64,000 nt of DNA from Adineta vaga. Lineage: Eukaryota > Rotifera. Of this stretch, positions 38,501 through 50,555 are shown one piece after another. The notes below the pieces were generated by a model. That model worked only from the letters and a program-made list of their open reading frames with translations, had not been told where the DNA came from and made no database searches. Location: contig CP075492.1 in assembly GCA_021613535.1 (NCBI GenBank), positions 19,592,001-19,656,000 of the forward strand, given 5' to 3'. How positions within the stretch are numbered: the stretch's first letter is position 1; each line of letters opens with the position of its first letter. The translations under genes and the position numbers were made by a program.

Positions 38501-39414
38501 AATAACACCATAAGGATATTGATTTTGCAATTCTCGAAAACCATCGGCCGTCAAAGATGTATTAGCTGGTAAAATATAGCTATTTTCGTAAATCTCTTGA
38601 TATTCTTCCCATGATACGTGATGCTTATTTAATTCAAATACTAATTCTTGTTGTTCCAATTCATTTGATGGTAAATGTTTCAAATATGATTCATATTTAA
38701 CAGAATGTTCGGATTTTAAATAATATCCTTTCTTTAAAATACCACGACGAACCATACGTTCCAATAAATAACTGATTAAATCTTTGTCAATATTTTTCAA
38801 TATACCGTCGTTACCATGTAATGTTGTTTTATGGAAGACACGATATGTAAGTTTTACAATTTTTGTTTGTAAGGTTAATTCAGATTGTGTTTCTTTTACA
38901 TCATTGTTAATACGAGAATTCATCAGTGTAAAATGTTGCGGCATCAATAAACTAAGAAATATGGATACTGATTCTTCACATGTTTGTTTGGTAATGATCA
39001 TTTTCGATTGTGTATTCGTTGCCAATGCAGTATTTTTTGGTAAATTGTTTGTTGATAATCCATATTTTAATTGAATTATAGCTTCGACCTGGTCAATAAA
39101 ATTTTGATTACATTCATGAAAATCGATATTATTAACTTCATGAATAATTTCAAGAATATTTTTCATATATTGTATGTTTGATGCAATACGCACAATCATT
39201 TCGGCACCACGACGTTCAACAGCTTGTTCGTAAGATGTAATTGCACGGGAACTAATGCCAACATGTGGTTTATTTGAGTTCAAAGCATTTAAATAAGGTT
39301 GAATGTATTCAGATGCATCGGCATCAAATGTTTGCATTTTCTTTCCTAACATGCCACGAACAGCAAAGATGTGAGTAAGTGATGGTTGTGAACGGTCCAG
39401 ATCGATTTCTTTTC
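35528..39414 (-). CDS. Transposon-borne multi-exon protein of unknown function
   Basis: A minus-strand gene of at least a dozen exons with introns of about 40-110 nt. Exon 1, as far as it can be defined, is 39414-38428 (acceptor TTTTTAG). Clear downstream exons are 38315-38214, 38159-38095, 38022-37945, 37866-37777, 37707-37624 and 37538-37398, the first few joined in phase 1. A larger exon lies near 37000-36460 and the last ends at 35528. Exon 1 is helical (about 330 residues, with YLLERMVRRGILKKGYYLKS). The middle is Ser/Thr/Asn/Gln-rich linker. The large 3' exon has a globular stretch (DPKTIPRRIMLKCKQMLLFG...SWNRRFGGDSDLC). The C terminus is basic (PKRTRRLISPIRTRSKSRR), like a nuclear localisation signal. 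No family was recognised. The 5' end is uncertain: an upstream exon is likely. It may be a DNA-binding accessory protein (inference). Confidence 0.6.
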
Positions 39415-39534
39415 CTAAAAAATATTAAATTATGATACAGGTTTGAAACATCAAATTGAAAAAAATATATAAAATGTTCGTTTAAAAATTCTTTCTTCTT
39501 TTTGTCGACTCGATTAACGAACGGTGAGTGCAAA

Positions 39535-40129
39535 CGTATGAAGTTACATAGACAATATGATTACAGCTTACATACAATTAAGATGTAACTTATATATCTA
39601 TTATCATTCTTCACTAAATAATTTTTTAAATTTAATAGTAGACAGATCAATATTAGAAAAAAATAACATGATCACAAGATGGAGCCACTAACCGAAATAC
39701 GCTAAAATTAAATAGATAGATGTGATTTGAAACTCAAGATACATCTATCATATTACCACGGTAGAAAATTATATCTAAAATTCTGATTTACATGATACGG
39801 ATTCATAGTATAGTGTCAAATTTATTGGACTAGGGGCAATTTTTTTCTGACAAATATTCTATTTTTATATTATTTTCTTTGGATGAAAGTTGATTAAATT
39901 TTTTTATTTTTCGAAATGATTTAATTAGTCTAATATGATTTCTAATCTCCCAGATTGTTATGAATTTTCTTCAATGCATTCAGTATCTCATGTGTTTTTT
40001 TATGATACATGGTTCAATGATCACGAGATGAAATAGATAACGTTTAAAAGTTCGAAGTTATTTTCAAAGCAAAGTTTGAAATATTCAAAAATTCTTCTGT
40101 ATCATTATGAGCAATAGTTCAATATTTAT
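39535..40129. other. Non-coding spacer in the transposon
   Basis: AT-rich sequence between the PrimPol stop and the unknown multi-exon gene. It probably contains the 5' leader of the latter. No motif was recognised. Confidence 0.45.
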
Positions 40130-41658
40130 TTAAGAGAAGTTAAAATATCTTTTTCCATGGCAGTTTGAAGTTTTACAGTCTGGATCTTTACATTTAATCT
40201 GGTAATTATTTGTAAATGTATCGATGATGATGCAAGTTTGATTTGACTTGTGATGACGTTGTAATCGTTCACAAAATCGAAAATCACCGCCAATATTAAA
40301 AAATAATATAGATCGATTTTTGCTACCCTTTTGACACGATTGTATGTGACCGTTCGTATGATATGTTTCTTTCATTAATTTGAAAATAAAAGTTTTATAA
40401 TATTCTTCATTGTTAGATAAATCTTGTTTGCATTTTGTCGCTGTTGCTTGAATTAAGTTATTTTGAATTGTAAATTTAGCTATTGTGCTTGAATCCGCGA
40501 AATTGTAACTAGGAGTTAATTCAGTTATAGAATTATCATGTTCATTCATCGCTACCCATTTATTATCATTATAAGATAATACTACAATATTTGAATCATC
40601 TGATATATAAGCTATTAATGAATGTTTAAGCATCGAATGATCAATGCCATCATTGTTCATAGATATATCGTATTGTTTATTGCATGGATTAAAAGGAAAA
40701 TCTGATGTTGGTAACAAAGGATTGTGTTTTCCAAATTTCGTCGATTGATATAATCTAAATTGTTGATTATTACTATAAACATTAAGATCAAAAATCCATT
40801 GATATAAACCATCTGAATCTAGCAAGAATAAAATAAAACTATATATGTGAAGTACAAAAAAATAAGATTACTTTTGAAAAGAAGTTTTTGAAAGTTTTTA
40901 CAGGTTACTTTTGTTTCAGGTATTATACAACTACAAAAATCTATATGCATTAAAATCATTTGTAAGCATTTAATACAGCCATCGAGATCATTTGCTGCAT
41001 TCATACTATTTGGTTGTACGAGATGTTCATGACATGGATGCGATAATATAAAATATGAACAATGCTGTAATAACATTTTAATAAATTTAAATACAATTTG
41101 TTGTGAATGAAATCTAATTTCTGTGTTTGTGTATATTAAATGATAGCTGTATTTTGCTTCTGTTGTTGCACATAAAACAAGAAAATGATCCCCAATTCCG
41201 GTTGATTTTTTCGTGTATTTATTAGTCCAATCCAAAATAAAACAATGGAAAAGATTTTGTAGAATTAACAATGATTCTTCAACGTTCATTGTCAACGAAT
41301 TTGTTATATGAATATCAACATCAAAGTATAATTTACAATTTTTTTTTTCACACAAAACTTCGTATAGTGTTCGTTTCGATACATCTAAGCTTTGTAATAC
41401 CTTCGATAATTCATCGAATGTTACGTTTAAAAATAAGCGTTTCCGATTTTCATGTTCAACACCAATAATGATCGACTTTTGTCCATTTTCTTTCATTACT
41501 ATTACATCGTCCAATAACGTACGAAGTTTATAGTATAACTTAGCACTTGGTAAAATGTAATGAATATAATGGGTACCTTGAGGTACAGTATAACTTGACC
41601 ACATATTCGTAACCAAAAATAAACGATTAACACAGAAGAATCCGTCATTTCCAATCAT
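40130..41658 (-). CDS. PrimPol-type primase-polymerase (archaeo-eukaryotic primase fold)
   Basis: Two exons, 41658-40872 and 40818-40130, with a 53-nt GTAATC...TGCTAG intron; 1476 nt gives 491 residues. Motif I is LYFDVDIH (D-x-D instead of the D-x-E of human PrimPol). Motif II is KYSYHLIY (S-x-H). Motif III is FDLNVYSNNQQFRLYQSTKFGK, here split by the exon junction upstream. The C terminus has the UL52-like zinc site: FRFCERLQRHHKSN, then CKDPDC (Cys, His, Cys, Cys). PrimPol enzymes prime and extend DNA and help replication past damage (family knowledge). The gene sits inside a KDZ transposon and in the same orientation as its transposase, so it may help replicate the element or fill gaps. 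The open frame extends upstream to a TTG at 41673; the ATG at 41658 is taken as the start. A domestic host gene captured by the element is an alternative. Confidence 0.85.
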
Positions 41659-41835
41659 CCCTCGTCTATCCAATAACCGCTAATCAACCATTTAAACCAT
41701 AGGGGTCGCTAACAGACCACCCAACTTTGAACACTGCTTCACTTTTCTCATCAACATAAAGTTCATTTACCGATTAAATTTTAAAAAAATCACACCTATT
41801 TAGTCAGTATTTTCCACATTGCGTCTATGGCTTGT

Positions 41836-43102
41836 TCAACTGCTTCCGAATTAGCAAGCTACAAAAAAAACCGATTAAAAGAATCAAAATACTATGCAAC
41901 TTTCCATCATTTGTCCGTTTTATATAACATTCCACTGTCGGAAAGATCATACGAATTGTATCCTGATCTAGATCGAGGAAGATGGAAAAAAATAAAAATA
42001 ATATGATCATCATACGAATTGTATCCTGATCTAGATCGAGCAAGATGGGAAAAAATAAAAATGATATGATCATTATCTGAATTGTATCCTGATCTAGATC
42101 GAGCAAGAGGGGAAAAAATAAAAATAATAGGATCATCATACGAATTATATCCTGATCTAGATCGAGCAAGAGGGTAAAAAATAAAAATAATAGGATCATC
42201 ATACGAATTATATCCTGATCTAGATCGAGCAAGAGGGTAAAAAATAAAAATAATATGATCATCATACGAATTGTATCCTGATCTAGATCGAGCAAGAGGG
42301 TAAAAAATAAAAATAATATGATCATCATACGAATTGTATCCTGATCTAGATCGAGCAAGAGGGTAAAAAATAAAAATAATATGATCATCATACGAATTGT
42401 ATCCTGATCTAGATCGAGCAAGAGGGTAAAAAATAAAAATAATAGGATCATCATACGAATTATATCCTGATCTAGATCGAGCAAGAGGGTAAAAAATAAA
42501 AATAATATGATCATCATACGAATTGTATCCTGATCTAGATCGAGCAAGAGGGTAAAAAATAAAAATAATATGATCATCATACGAATTGTATCCTGATCTA
42601 GATCGAGCAAGAGGGTAAAAAATAAAAATAATAGGATCATTATCCGAATTATATCCTGATCTAGATCGAGCAAGAGGGTAAAAAATAAAAATAATATGAT
42701 CATCATACGAATTATATCCTGATCTAGATCGAGCAAGAGGGTAAAAAATAAAAATAATATGATCATCATACGAATTATATCCTGATCTAGATCGAGCAAG
42801 AGGGTAAAAAATAAAAATAATAGGATCATCATACGAAGTGTATCCTGATCTAGATCGAGCAAGAGGGTAAAAAATAAAAATAATAGGATCATCATACGAA
42901 TTGTATCCTGATCTAGATCGAGCAAGAGGGTAAAAAATAAAAATAATATGATCATCATACGAATTGTATCCTGATCTAGATCGAGCAAGATGGGAAAAAC
43001 AAGTGAGTAATCAATGATTTTCAATAGAACGATTTGTAGGTATTTTAAAAAACTTACTGAAGCATTCGACTGAAAATACTGATCCTCAATTTCGCTATTC
43101 AT
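41836..43102 (-). CDS. Possible small spliced ORF enclosing the 63-bp minisatellite
   Basis: An ATG at about 43102 opens MNSEIEDQYFQSNAS, followed by a GTAAGT donor. An acceptor TTTTTTTTGTAG near 41862 leads in phase 0 to LANSEAVEQAIDAMWKILTK and a stop. This would make a 35-residue peptide whose intron of about 1.2 kb contains the whole minisatellite. An upstream exon (QAAMTKIHE, before a possible GTGCAC donor) could not be joined in phase. No family was recognised. Confidence 0.25.
41935..43000. repeat. 63-bp minisatellite, 17 copies
   Basis: The unit contains TCCTGATCTAGATCGAGCAA followed by an A/T-rich GGGTAAAAAATAAAAATAAT segment and ATGATCATCATACGAAT. Copies are nearly identical, differing mainly at T/G in AATA(T/G)GATCATC and at ATTGTATCC or ATTATATCC. 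As 63 is a multiple of three, the minus strand stays open as a repetitive 464-residue ORF, which is taken as artefact. Confidence 0.95.
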
Positions 43103-43254
43103 CCTGTGAGGGAAAATTGGAATAATGAGAAAAGGTAGAACTAGATACTTAACAAGAACTAAAAAGTGCACCTCATGAATTTTTGTCATTGCTGCTTGGT
43201 TGATAAAGAGACATATCACAGCAAATTAGCCGATACTAGATATTAGGTCTGTAT

Positions 43255-43510
43255 AAAGTGAGTGCATGACAATACATGACAATACATGACAACCGATTCT
43301 AGCTGAAAAGGGGAAAGTAAGGTCAATACATGACAATACATGAGAATACAAGGTAACCGATTCTAGCTGAAAAGGGGAAAGTAGGGTCAATACATGACAA
43401 TACAAGACAACCGATTCTAGCTGAAAAGGGGAAAGTAGGGTCGATACATGACAATACATGACAACCGATTCTAGCTTCACAGCATAAGGTAGGGCCAGTA
43501 CATGAATAAT
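43255..43510 (-). repeat. Subterminal 54-bp-type array, right, inverted
   Basis: Four copies of CCGATTCTAGCTGAAAAGGG with spacers of TACATGACAATACATGA type. They are the reverse complement of the left array, so both arrays point inward from their ends. The last copy is diverged (TTCACAGCATAAGG). Confidence 0.9.
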
Positions 43511-43643
43511 AGTTGTAGTATACTGAACGAAAAATGGGTAAACCTGTGAGGACGCAGTTATAAGGAAGCATCTTTTGAGGTAAATATATATGGTTTGAAA
43601 AGAATATATACTTGAAAATAATATATATATAGAAAAGGTAGAA

Positions 43644-43674
43644 TACAAGTTGTATTTGTATTTGCGCATCTCTG
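43644..43674 (-). repeat. Right terminal inverted repeat
   Basis: Read on the minus strand it begins CAGAGATGCGCAAATACA. 28 of 31 positions match the left end. Confidence 0.9.
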
Positions 43675-46600
43675 AAATTTTCAATAAATAAACATTGATT
43701 ATTTATTAATAAATTTGTTTTAATTAATTCTGATTGAATATATTTTTCACGACGAATAATTAAATAATATTCTTCAAAAAAAGATATTTCAATAAAAATA
43801 AGATGAAATGGAATTATTGTATGAATTATAATACGATTATCATTATGTTTAATTTGTTTTAATAAAATATTTTCTAAATGATTTCTTGTTTCATATATTG
43901 TTATTAAATGAATAAGAATAATTGACATTGATTTTATTGTTTTTTCAGATAATATTATTTCAATTCGATTTTCAATATTTTCACATCGTTCTCCAAAAAA
44001 ACCTTCTTTACATATACATGTAAAATTGTTTAAAGTAATACGATTATCAATTGGAATACATTGACCATTATTTTTACAAGGATTTATTAATGATTGACAA
44101 GATGAATGTTTTAAATAACATTTTTCACCAAATTTATATAATGAACAAATACAAATTGATGAACTAAGACAAAATGAATCAAATGAACAAGAACAATTAT
44201 GTTTTATTTGACAATTTAATCCTGAATAACCTGAATTACATTGACAAAAATATGATGAATTTTCATTAATATATTTTATACATTTACCATAATTTCCACA
44301 TGATAATGAACATGACAATTCTATTTGTTGAGGATTTAAAGGTATTAATAAATGTGTTGAAATTCGATTAACAGGTAAAAATGGAAATAATATTCGAAAA
44401 TACCAACTTGACCAATATTTTAATGTTATTCGATTAAAAATATCAATACGTATTGAATAATTTATTGAATTATTCTTTGGACGATTAGGATAAAGTAAAT
44501 ATAAATTATATTTTATTCCACAATCACGTTTTGGAACATAAATTATTTGTTCATAATAAGGTGTTATTTCTCCTTGATCATCTAAAAGCATAATAATAAC
44601 TTGAAAAATAGGCATTTCATATATAAAACTATAATATTTTAATTGAATTGTTAAACTTATACGTTGATTTTGCCATTGACATCGTAAACCAAAATAACTT
44701 GGTGGACAAAGACATCGAATTATTTGATTATTTTTATATAAAATAGGAAATCCTCGATTACAATACCAATTATTATCAAAATCTTTATTAATTGGATTAT
44801 TAAATTCAATTAAAGTTGATTGATGAGAAACTTTTGGAATAATAACTGATGGAAAATATCCTAAACGTAATGATTGAAGAAATGGACGTTGGAAATCATC
44901 TGATATAGGAGAAAAACGAAGATGACATAATCTTTCTTTATTTTTCATAACAATATTTTGTATTAATTGAAGAGTTCGACGAAAATTTGGTATTAAACAT
45001 ATATCATCATTATTACCAATAAGAGAATGTGTTTTATTATTATTATTATATTTAATAGTAATACATTTATTTTCATTCCAAAATAAATAAGTTTTATTAA
45101 TATTATTTATATGTATAATACGTTCAATAAATTTAGTTGTATCAATATTTATATATTCTTCTACTAAATTTAATACAGATATACAATAATCTTCAGCAGG
45201 TCGACCACCTTCATCATATTCACAAAAAAGTTCATTTGATGAACAATAACTACGTGAACAATTAAGTTCATCAAGACCATTTAAACAACTTGAATATTGA
45301 TTACATCGAGTATAAGGATTATTACATGGCCATAAATAACAATCACTTTCATCTGTATCGGTTTCATTATTATAATAATATGGTAAATCTTGATGACCAT
45401 CACAAAAATATCCAAATAAAAGTTTCTTAGGTGATTCATTACTTCTCATTTGTAAATTCGAAGGAATTCTTTTTTCATCTCGAGTTGTTTCAAAACAATT
45501 TCTAAAAATATTTGGAAAAATATTTTGAAGTGAAAACCACATTGTAATTATTGTACGAGTTATATTAATTCCGTTACAACAATGAAGACCATTACGCATT
45601 CCAATATCTATTGAACAGAATAAATATTTTGGACATCGAGATCCATTAAAACATATAAAATCAGGTGTAAGATCATTTCTTGATCGATTTGTTAAATAAA
45701 TAAATTGAAAATATGAATAAAGTATTGGATATTCAGGAAAAACTAACCATTTTAATGGACAATGTTCAAGAGGAATTTCACAATGAATTTCATTTTGTAA
45801 ATGTGAAAGAAAATCAATTCGATCAGGACGAAGTAAACATAGAAGATATTGTCGACATGATAAATTTGAAATATAATCAAATGAAGTAAATATTGTCATA
45901 GTCATTTGTTTATCTCGTAAATTTCGACAAAAAGAAAAAAAAATTTGGTATAAATCTTTGAATAGATTGACCATCACCACATGAAAATGGATTATAAAAT
46001 CCAAATGATACTTCTTCACATTCAAATGTTGGAGATCTCATACAATTTTCTCCAATTAAATAATTCATTAACAATTTATCAGTACCATCAAGACAATTAT
46101 AATTTTTTTCATGATCATCAAAAAATGCTTGAGGAATACATTCTCCACTTTTTTGACAATGAAATTCATTTTCTGTACATTGATTTTGTTCTAATAAATA
46201 ACAATATTCTTCATCTTCTCCATTAATACAATCATTTATTCCATTACATATTTCACGCCAATCAAGACACATTGGTAATGGACCACGAATACAAGTTGAT
46301 AAAAATAAATAACATGAACCAATATAATAATTAACATCTAATGATGGTTCATTACGATAAACAAAAAAATCAGAAATAAGTTCACCAAATGATGGTTGAT
46401 TCATATTAATTATTCGATATTGACATTTTGAACCAAACCAAGTAGATGAACAATTATAAAAATATTTATTTGAATTCTTACCATTAATTTCATAATCTTC
46501 GGCTATATCAATTGGAATAAACCAATCTAATAATTGTAAACTTGTTATTCCTTTTTCATATAATTCTTTAAAACTTATTTTATTTTTAATATTTTCATTT

Positions 46601-46800
46601 TCATCATTTAATCGTTGACAATAAGGTATTAAATGATAAAACATCATATAACCTCCACTATCGATTTTATATGAATATAATATATAAGAATATAAACAAA
46701 CAAATGTTGATTGAAATTCTTGTTGATTAACTGTATGATAAAATGTAAAACGACAATGATATTCAATAAATAATAAGAGAAGAAAAAGAATAAATTTCAT
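43674..46800 (-). pseudogene. LDLa-EGF-7TM receptor, 5' half (signal peptide, LDLa and EGF part)
   Basis: ATG at 46800 opens a signal peptide (MKFILFLLLLFIEYHC). The ectodomain has LDL-receptor class A-like modules with CNGINDCINGEDEEYC, CLDGTDK, CNPYTRCNQYSSCLNGLDELNC and related repeats. EGF-like modules follow (CLCPPSYFGLRCQ, CGNYGKCI...CQCNSGYSGLNCQ, CKNNGQCI...CICKEGFFGERC). The frame changes once at a nine-T run in the coding strand (near 45941-45949), between QSIQRFIPNF and FCRNLRDKQM; one extra T explains it and could be an assembly error. The frame then reaches NNQCLFIENF and enters the transposon. The joined host length is a multiple of three plus one, as one surplus base predicts. 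The intact product would be a ~1469-residue adhesion-type surface receptor. Confidence 0.85.
43675..43682. repeat. Target-site duplication, right copy
   Basis: AAATTTTC, a direct copy of 31259-31266. On the coding strand of the host gene it encodes part of IENF. Confidence 0.85.
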
Positions 46801-49800
46801 GTTTTATTCAAAAGATATTCAAATGAAAAAGAAAGAAATATTCTTTTCTACTTTCTCTTTTAGACAAAATAAATATCTGTCTTTTTACTTTCCTCTTATT
46901 TTTATTTGAGAAGAAAAAAATAAAGATATGATCAAATACATTTTCTATACATTAATTTTGAATAAATTATATATCATAAAATTTGTATTTATTAAAATAA
47001 ATCAAGAATATATGTTTATATTTAATGATAAAATAGATTTTAAATGAAATCTTTTCTTTTATATTATTTAAATTTTAAAGAATTTAATAAAGGAAAATTG
47101 TGAATATTTCTTATTTATTTATTTCATTTTATTTTCAATGTTTTATTATACAATTACAATCTTATCTATTGAAACTTTTATTTTCTTATCAAATATTTAT
47201 TTTGTTTAACTTCCTTTTCCCATCAACATATAAACTAATTGAATTTCCTGAGAAAAAAAAAATGTAATGTATTAATAATATCTCGTAGAAATCTATATTT
47301 TAAGAATTGTTATCAAAGAAAAAGTTTCTTATTCATTTATTTACTTATATAATGTATAATTTCATAATATTTTTAAATAAACAAGGAAAAAAAAAACCTA
47401 TCACTTTTTTTTACATTCAAATCTAGATTATTTTTTTGAAAACTATTCTTATATTTTCTATATATTTATCATATATTAATTTAATATAAGAATATTTCGC
47501 TTAATAAATATATTCGTTTATTTACATTTAACAATGAGATCAATAATTGTTTGTATTTAAAATAAAGATTTTTTTATCATTTATACAATATTGTATCTTA
47601 AACAATAATTATCTCACATGTAATTACAAGTTTATATAGAAAATAATACATATTATATTATCTCTAAAGTATTATCACAGTTTTACTCAACTTCAATCAT
47701 TAATTTATCAAAAATTTATTTAAATCTTTTTATACTTAACCAAAAAGATGATAAATTATTCTAAACAATAATCAGAGGAAAATATAATCAAATCATTATT
47801 AACTGATTATTTTACTTTTACAAGTTAAGTATTTCAGATATACAAAAAATTATAATCAACGTCAATAAAGAAATTTAATCTATTGTGAAGTATGAAAAAT
47901 ACATATAAAGATGATCTACATATTATTTTCAATTCAAATCACATACATTGAAGAAAAACCACTAAAAATAGGTAATAATAATCAATAGTTCATGTAGACT
48001 TGATCCATTAGATGTATAGAAAAAAAGAAAAAGAATAATGAAAATGTAGTCACCAATAAATTCATTGACTGTGTCTACAGAAATCTATTCAACGTGATAT
48101 TCATTTGTTTTTCAGTTGACATTTCATAATTAGAAGAAATTCCATGGAAATTATAAACAAAATATGATTATTTTTTGAAGTACATCTATTCAACTAAAAC
48201 TAAGAAGATATAATAGTTAATATCATCTTTTCATCAATAATAATTTAAATTAAAACGATATTATTTAGAATATCAATAATAATTATATTAAAAGTGAAAA
48301 AGATTTCTATTTGATCAACTAAATTACAAAAGAAAACACTTTTTTCTTTCTTTCTATTAAATATATTAATTATTGGAACAATTGAAAATCTTTTCGAACA
48401 AAATCCTATATATTTGACATTTTTTCAAGAAAATATTGATTAATCAGCGTAGAAACATAGAGTGAACGATGCTTTATCGAATTATTAGAAAAAATAGAAT
48501 CACCACTAGGACTCTTGGATAACCCTCAAGTATATTTTAATTTGTTTTCATTGAATATACAATTCTAAGGGTATCTATACTTCCCAAAACTGATTATAAA
48601 TTTTTTGAATATTCCTAGATTATGTGTTTTGCTTGTGATCTTTAGTTCATCTGAACAGTTACGACTATTTATGTCGTCTGAAGAGTTCTTTATTAGAGAC
48701 AAAATCATGATCACGATAGCTACACTCACATCCGACATGATTTGTATTAAAGCAATGTTATCTTGAGTAAACATCTCTGATCAAAATTACGTAGTTGATG
48801 AAAAGACATTATTATTAGACTTCTTATAATAATCAGAATTTGTGGTATCATTTTCATTAACAATACCTGAAAGTAAAAGAAATAGAGAAAATATTATTTG
48901 TATTTGAACAAAGTTTCAGATATCAATGGATGATCAATACTATAGAAAATCGAGAAATATATTTTTTATATAAAGAAGTCTAGAATTATGATTCAACAAG
49001 TTTTTGTTTTTCTTCAATTATCAACAAATGAAAATAAAATATTACGTTGGTATAGATAATACGTGTGTATGAAGCAAGTCTTATGTAGCTTATCTAAATC
49101 ATGTCTTTTCATTAAAATTAATGATTCAGATTGATATTTTTTGATGAAAATACGTCATTGATATGAAAAAAATCTCACATTTAGAAAATAAGTTTGGATA
49201 AAAAACCACCCTTAAATTTCTTTAGTCGTGTCATGATCAATTATTTCTGATGCAAATGACATATAATTTGACGTTTTAGTTAGTATTTACGATTCTATTG
49301 AATCATATTCAATCATTCTATTCTCTGTTTATTCCTTCAATATAATACATAGGTAAAAAAGTGTATCTATTCATATTATGTTAGAAAATTACCTGTTGGA
49401 AAAAGGAAGTATGAATAATATTCAATTATCAAAACAAATCTACGTAATACATCATTACGCAATTTAATAAGAACTAATATAAAAGGATTCTATTTCTCTG
49501 CTTTAAATCATATTAAATTTTCTTTCGATGAAAGATATTTAACTTGGTTTTGTGTTATTTCATCCAACAGTCTTTTATCCGAGGAAGTAAGTACTGTGTC
49601 GAAGCACCAAATTATGCTTAAAGATACTGATGAGTCTTTGATGCTTATTTGTATGTCTTTGACTGATTAGGTTTAATAGATTTCGAGAATTTACAGATAT
49701 TTTTGTTACAATGTGATTGTTTACTTTATGTTCCTCAAATCTTTTTATCAACTTTTTCAGTTAGTCGTGTCAATAACTGACAATTATTGTCTATTCTTCA

Positions 49801-50555
49801 ACATCCGACACGAACAATGACTTTCAATTTGTTTTTCGGTTTTATAACCGTATCAATGTTCATTGATATTCTATTAGTATCGGTAAGATTGTTTGCTATT
49901 GCGAAATTTGTCACTTTCTCCTTATTTTTGTGTAGAGTTTATCAACCACTCAACGAAATCCAACAGAATTGGGTAAGTTTAATATTCGTATAATCATTCT
50001 GCATAACAATCTTGGACTCATTTTTGTGTGTTACATTTTGATAAATGAGAAGAAAAAGAATAAGGACATATTCTCTAAAAAAACTCCAGAACGAAGATTT
50101 CGGCGTTCATCCCCTATTCGCACTATCTAGCGAAGAAATGTCAACAAAATATCAAGTATTTTATCTTTTTAGCCAATAAATTTGAAGGTGATATAGCATT
50201 GACAGCGGGAACAGCTGTAAGTTGATAATTAAATTCGATTCTGATCCTTCCAATCAAGTTATCAGATAGGATGGATCTAAGACGAAAACTTTTGTCCGTG
50301 TATACTTTTATCTGGAGCACCCTCATTCTGACCCCAAAATTGATGCTAATGTATTTGATATATTAGATTTTATTTCATGTTTCGACTGATCTACCGTAAT
50401 GACACTGCAAATGTTTAATGTATTTATTCAATGTTCACTATATCTAAGTAACATAGAAAACGCAAAAATGTAGAAATGCTATAGTATTTTGATTAATTCA
50501 TTTCTATTACAAGACTTATGGAAATAAAGTAGATATTATAGTGTACGTTCCTTTT
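46801..50555. other. Gene-poor, very AT-rich stretch
   Basis: No convincing gene in ~3.7 kb. Frames at 48565-48774 (-) and 49787-49993 (+) are short and lack motifs. The latter has a hydrophobic segment but opens at TTG. 46801-48500 is especially AT-rich. It must contain the promoter of the minus-strand receptor gene just after 46800, but no clear motif was seen. Confidence 0.5.

Larger units (their letters stand above)
31267..43674. mobile_element. KDZ-type DNA transposon carrying a PrimPol gene (~12.4 kb)
   Basis: The ends are inverted repeats of 31 bp with 28 matches, sharing TGCGCAAATACAAATACAAC, flanked by 8-bp direct repeats (AAATTTTC). Inside, from left to right: a 54-bp subterminal array, a KDZ-family transposase gene (-), a many-exon gene of unknown function (-), a PrimPol-type primase-polymerase gene (-), a 63-bp minisatellite, and an inverted 54-bp array at the right end. 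The insertion splits an LDLa-EGF-7TM gene, whose two halves read in one frame once the element and one target copy are removed. KDZ/Zisupton elements are known to make 8-bp target duplications, which fits. The near-perfect terminal repeats and intact host halves suggest a recent insertion, although the transposase has a one-base frameshift. Confidence 0.9.

Noticed and set aside
41825-43219. 464-residue repetitive hydrophobic protein (-)
   Set aside because: It is the 63-bp minisatellite read in its stop-free frame. Splice signals at both sides suggest it is intronic.
43226-43684. 152-residue frame (-) at the transposon end
   Set aside because: It runs through the terminal repeat and the subterminal array; no motif.
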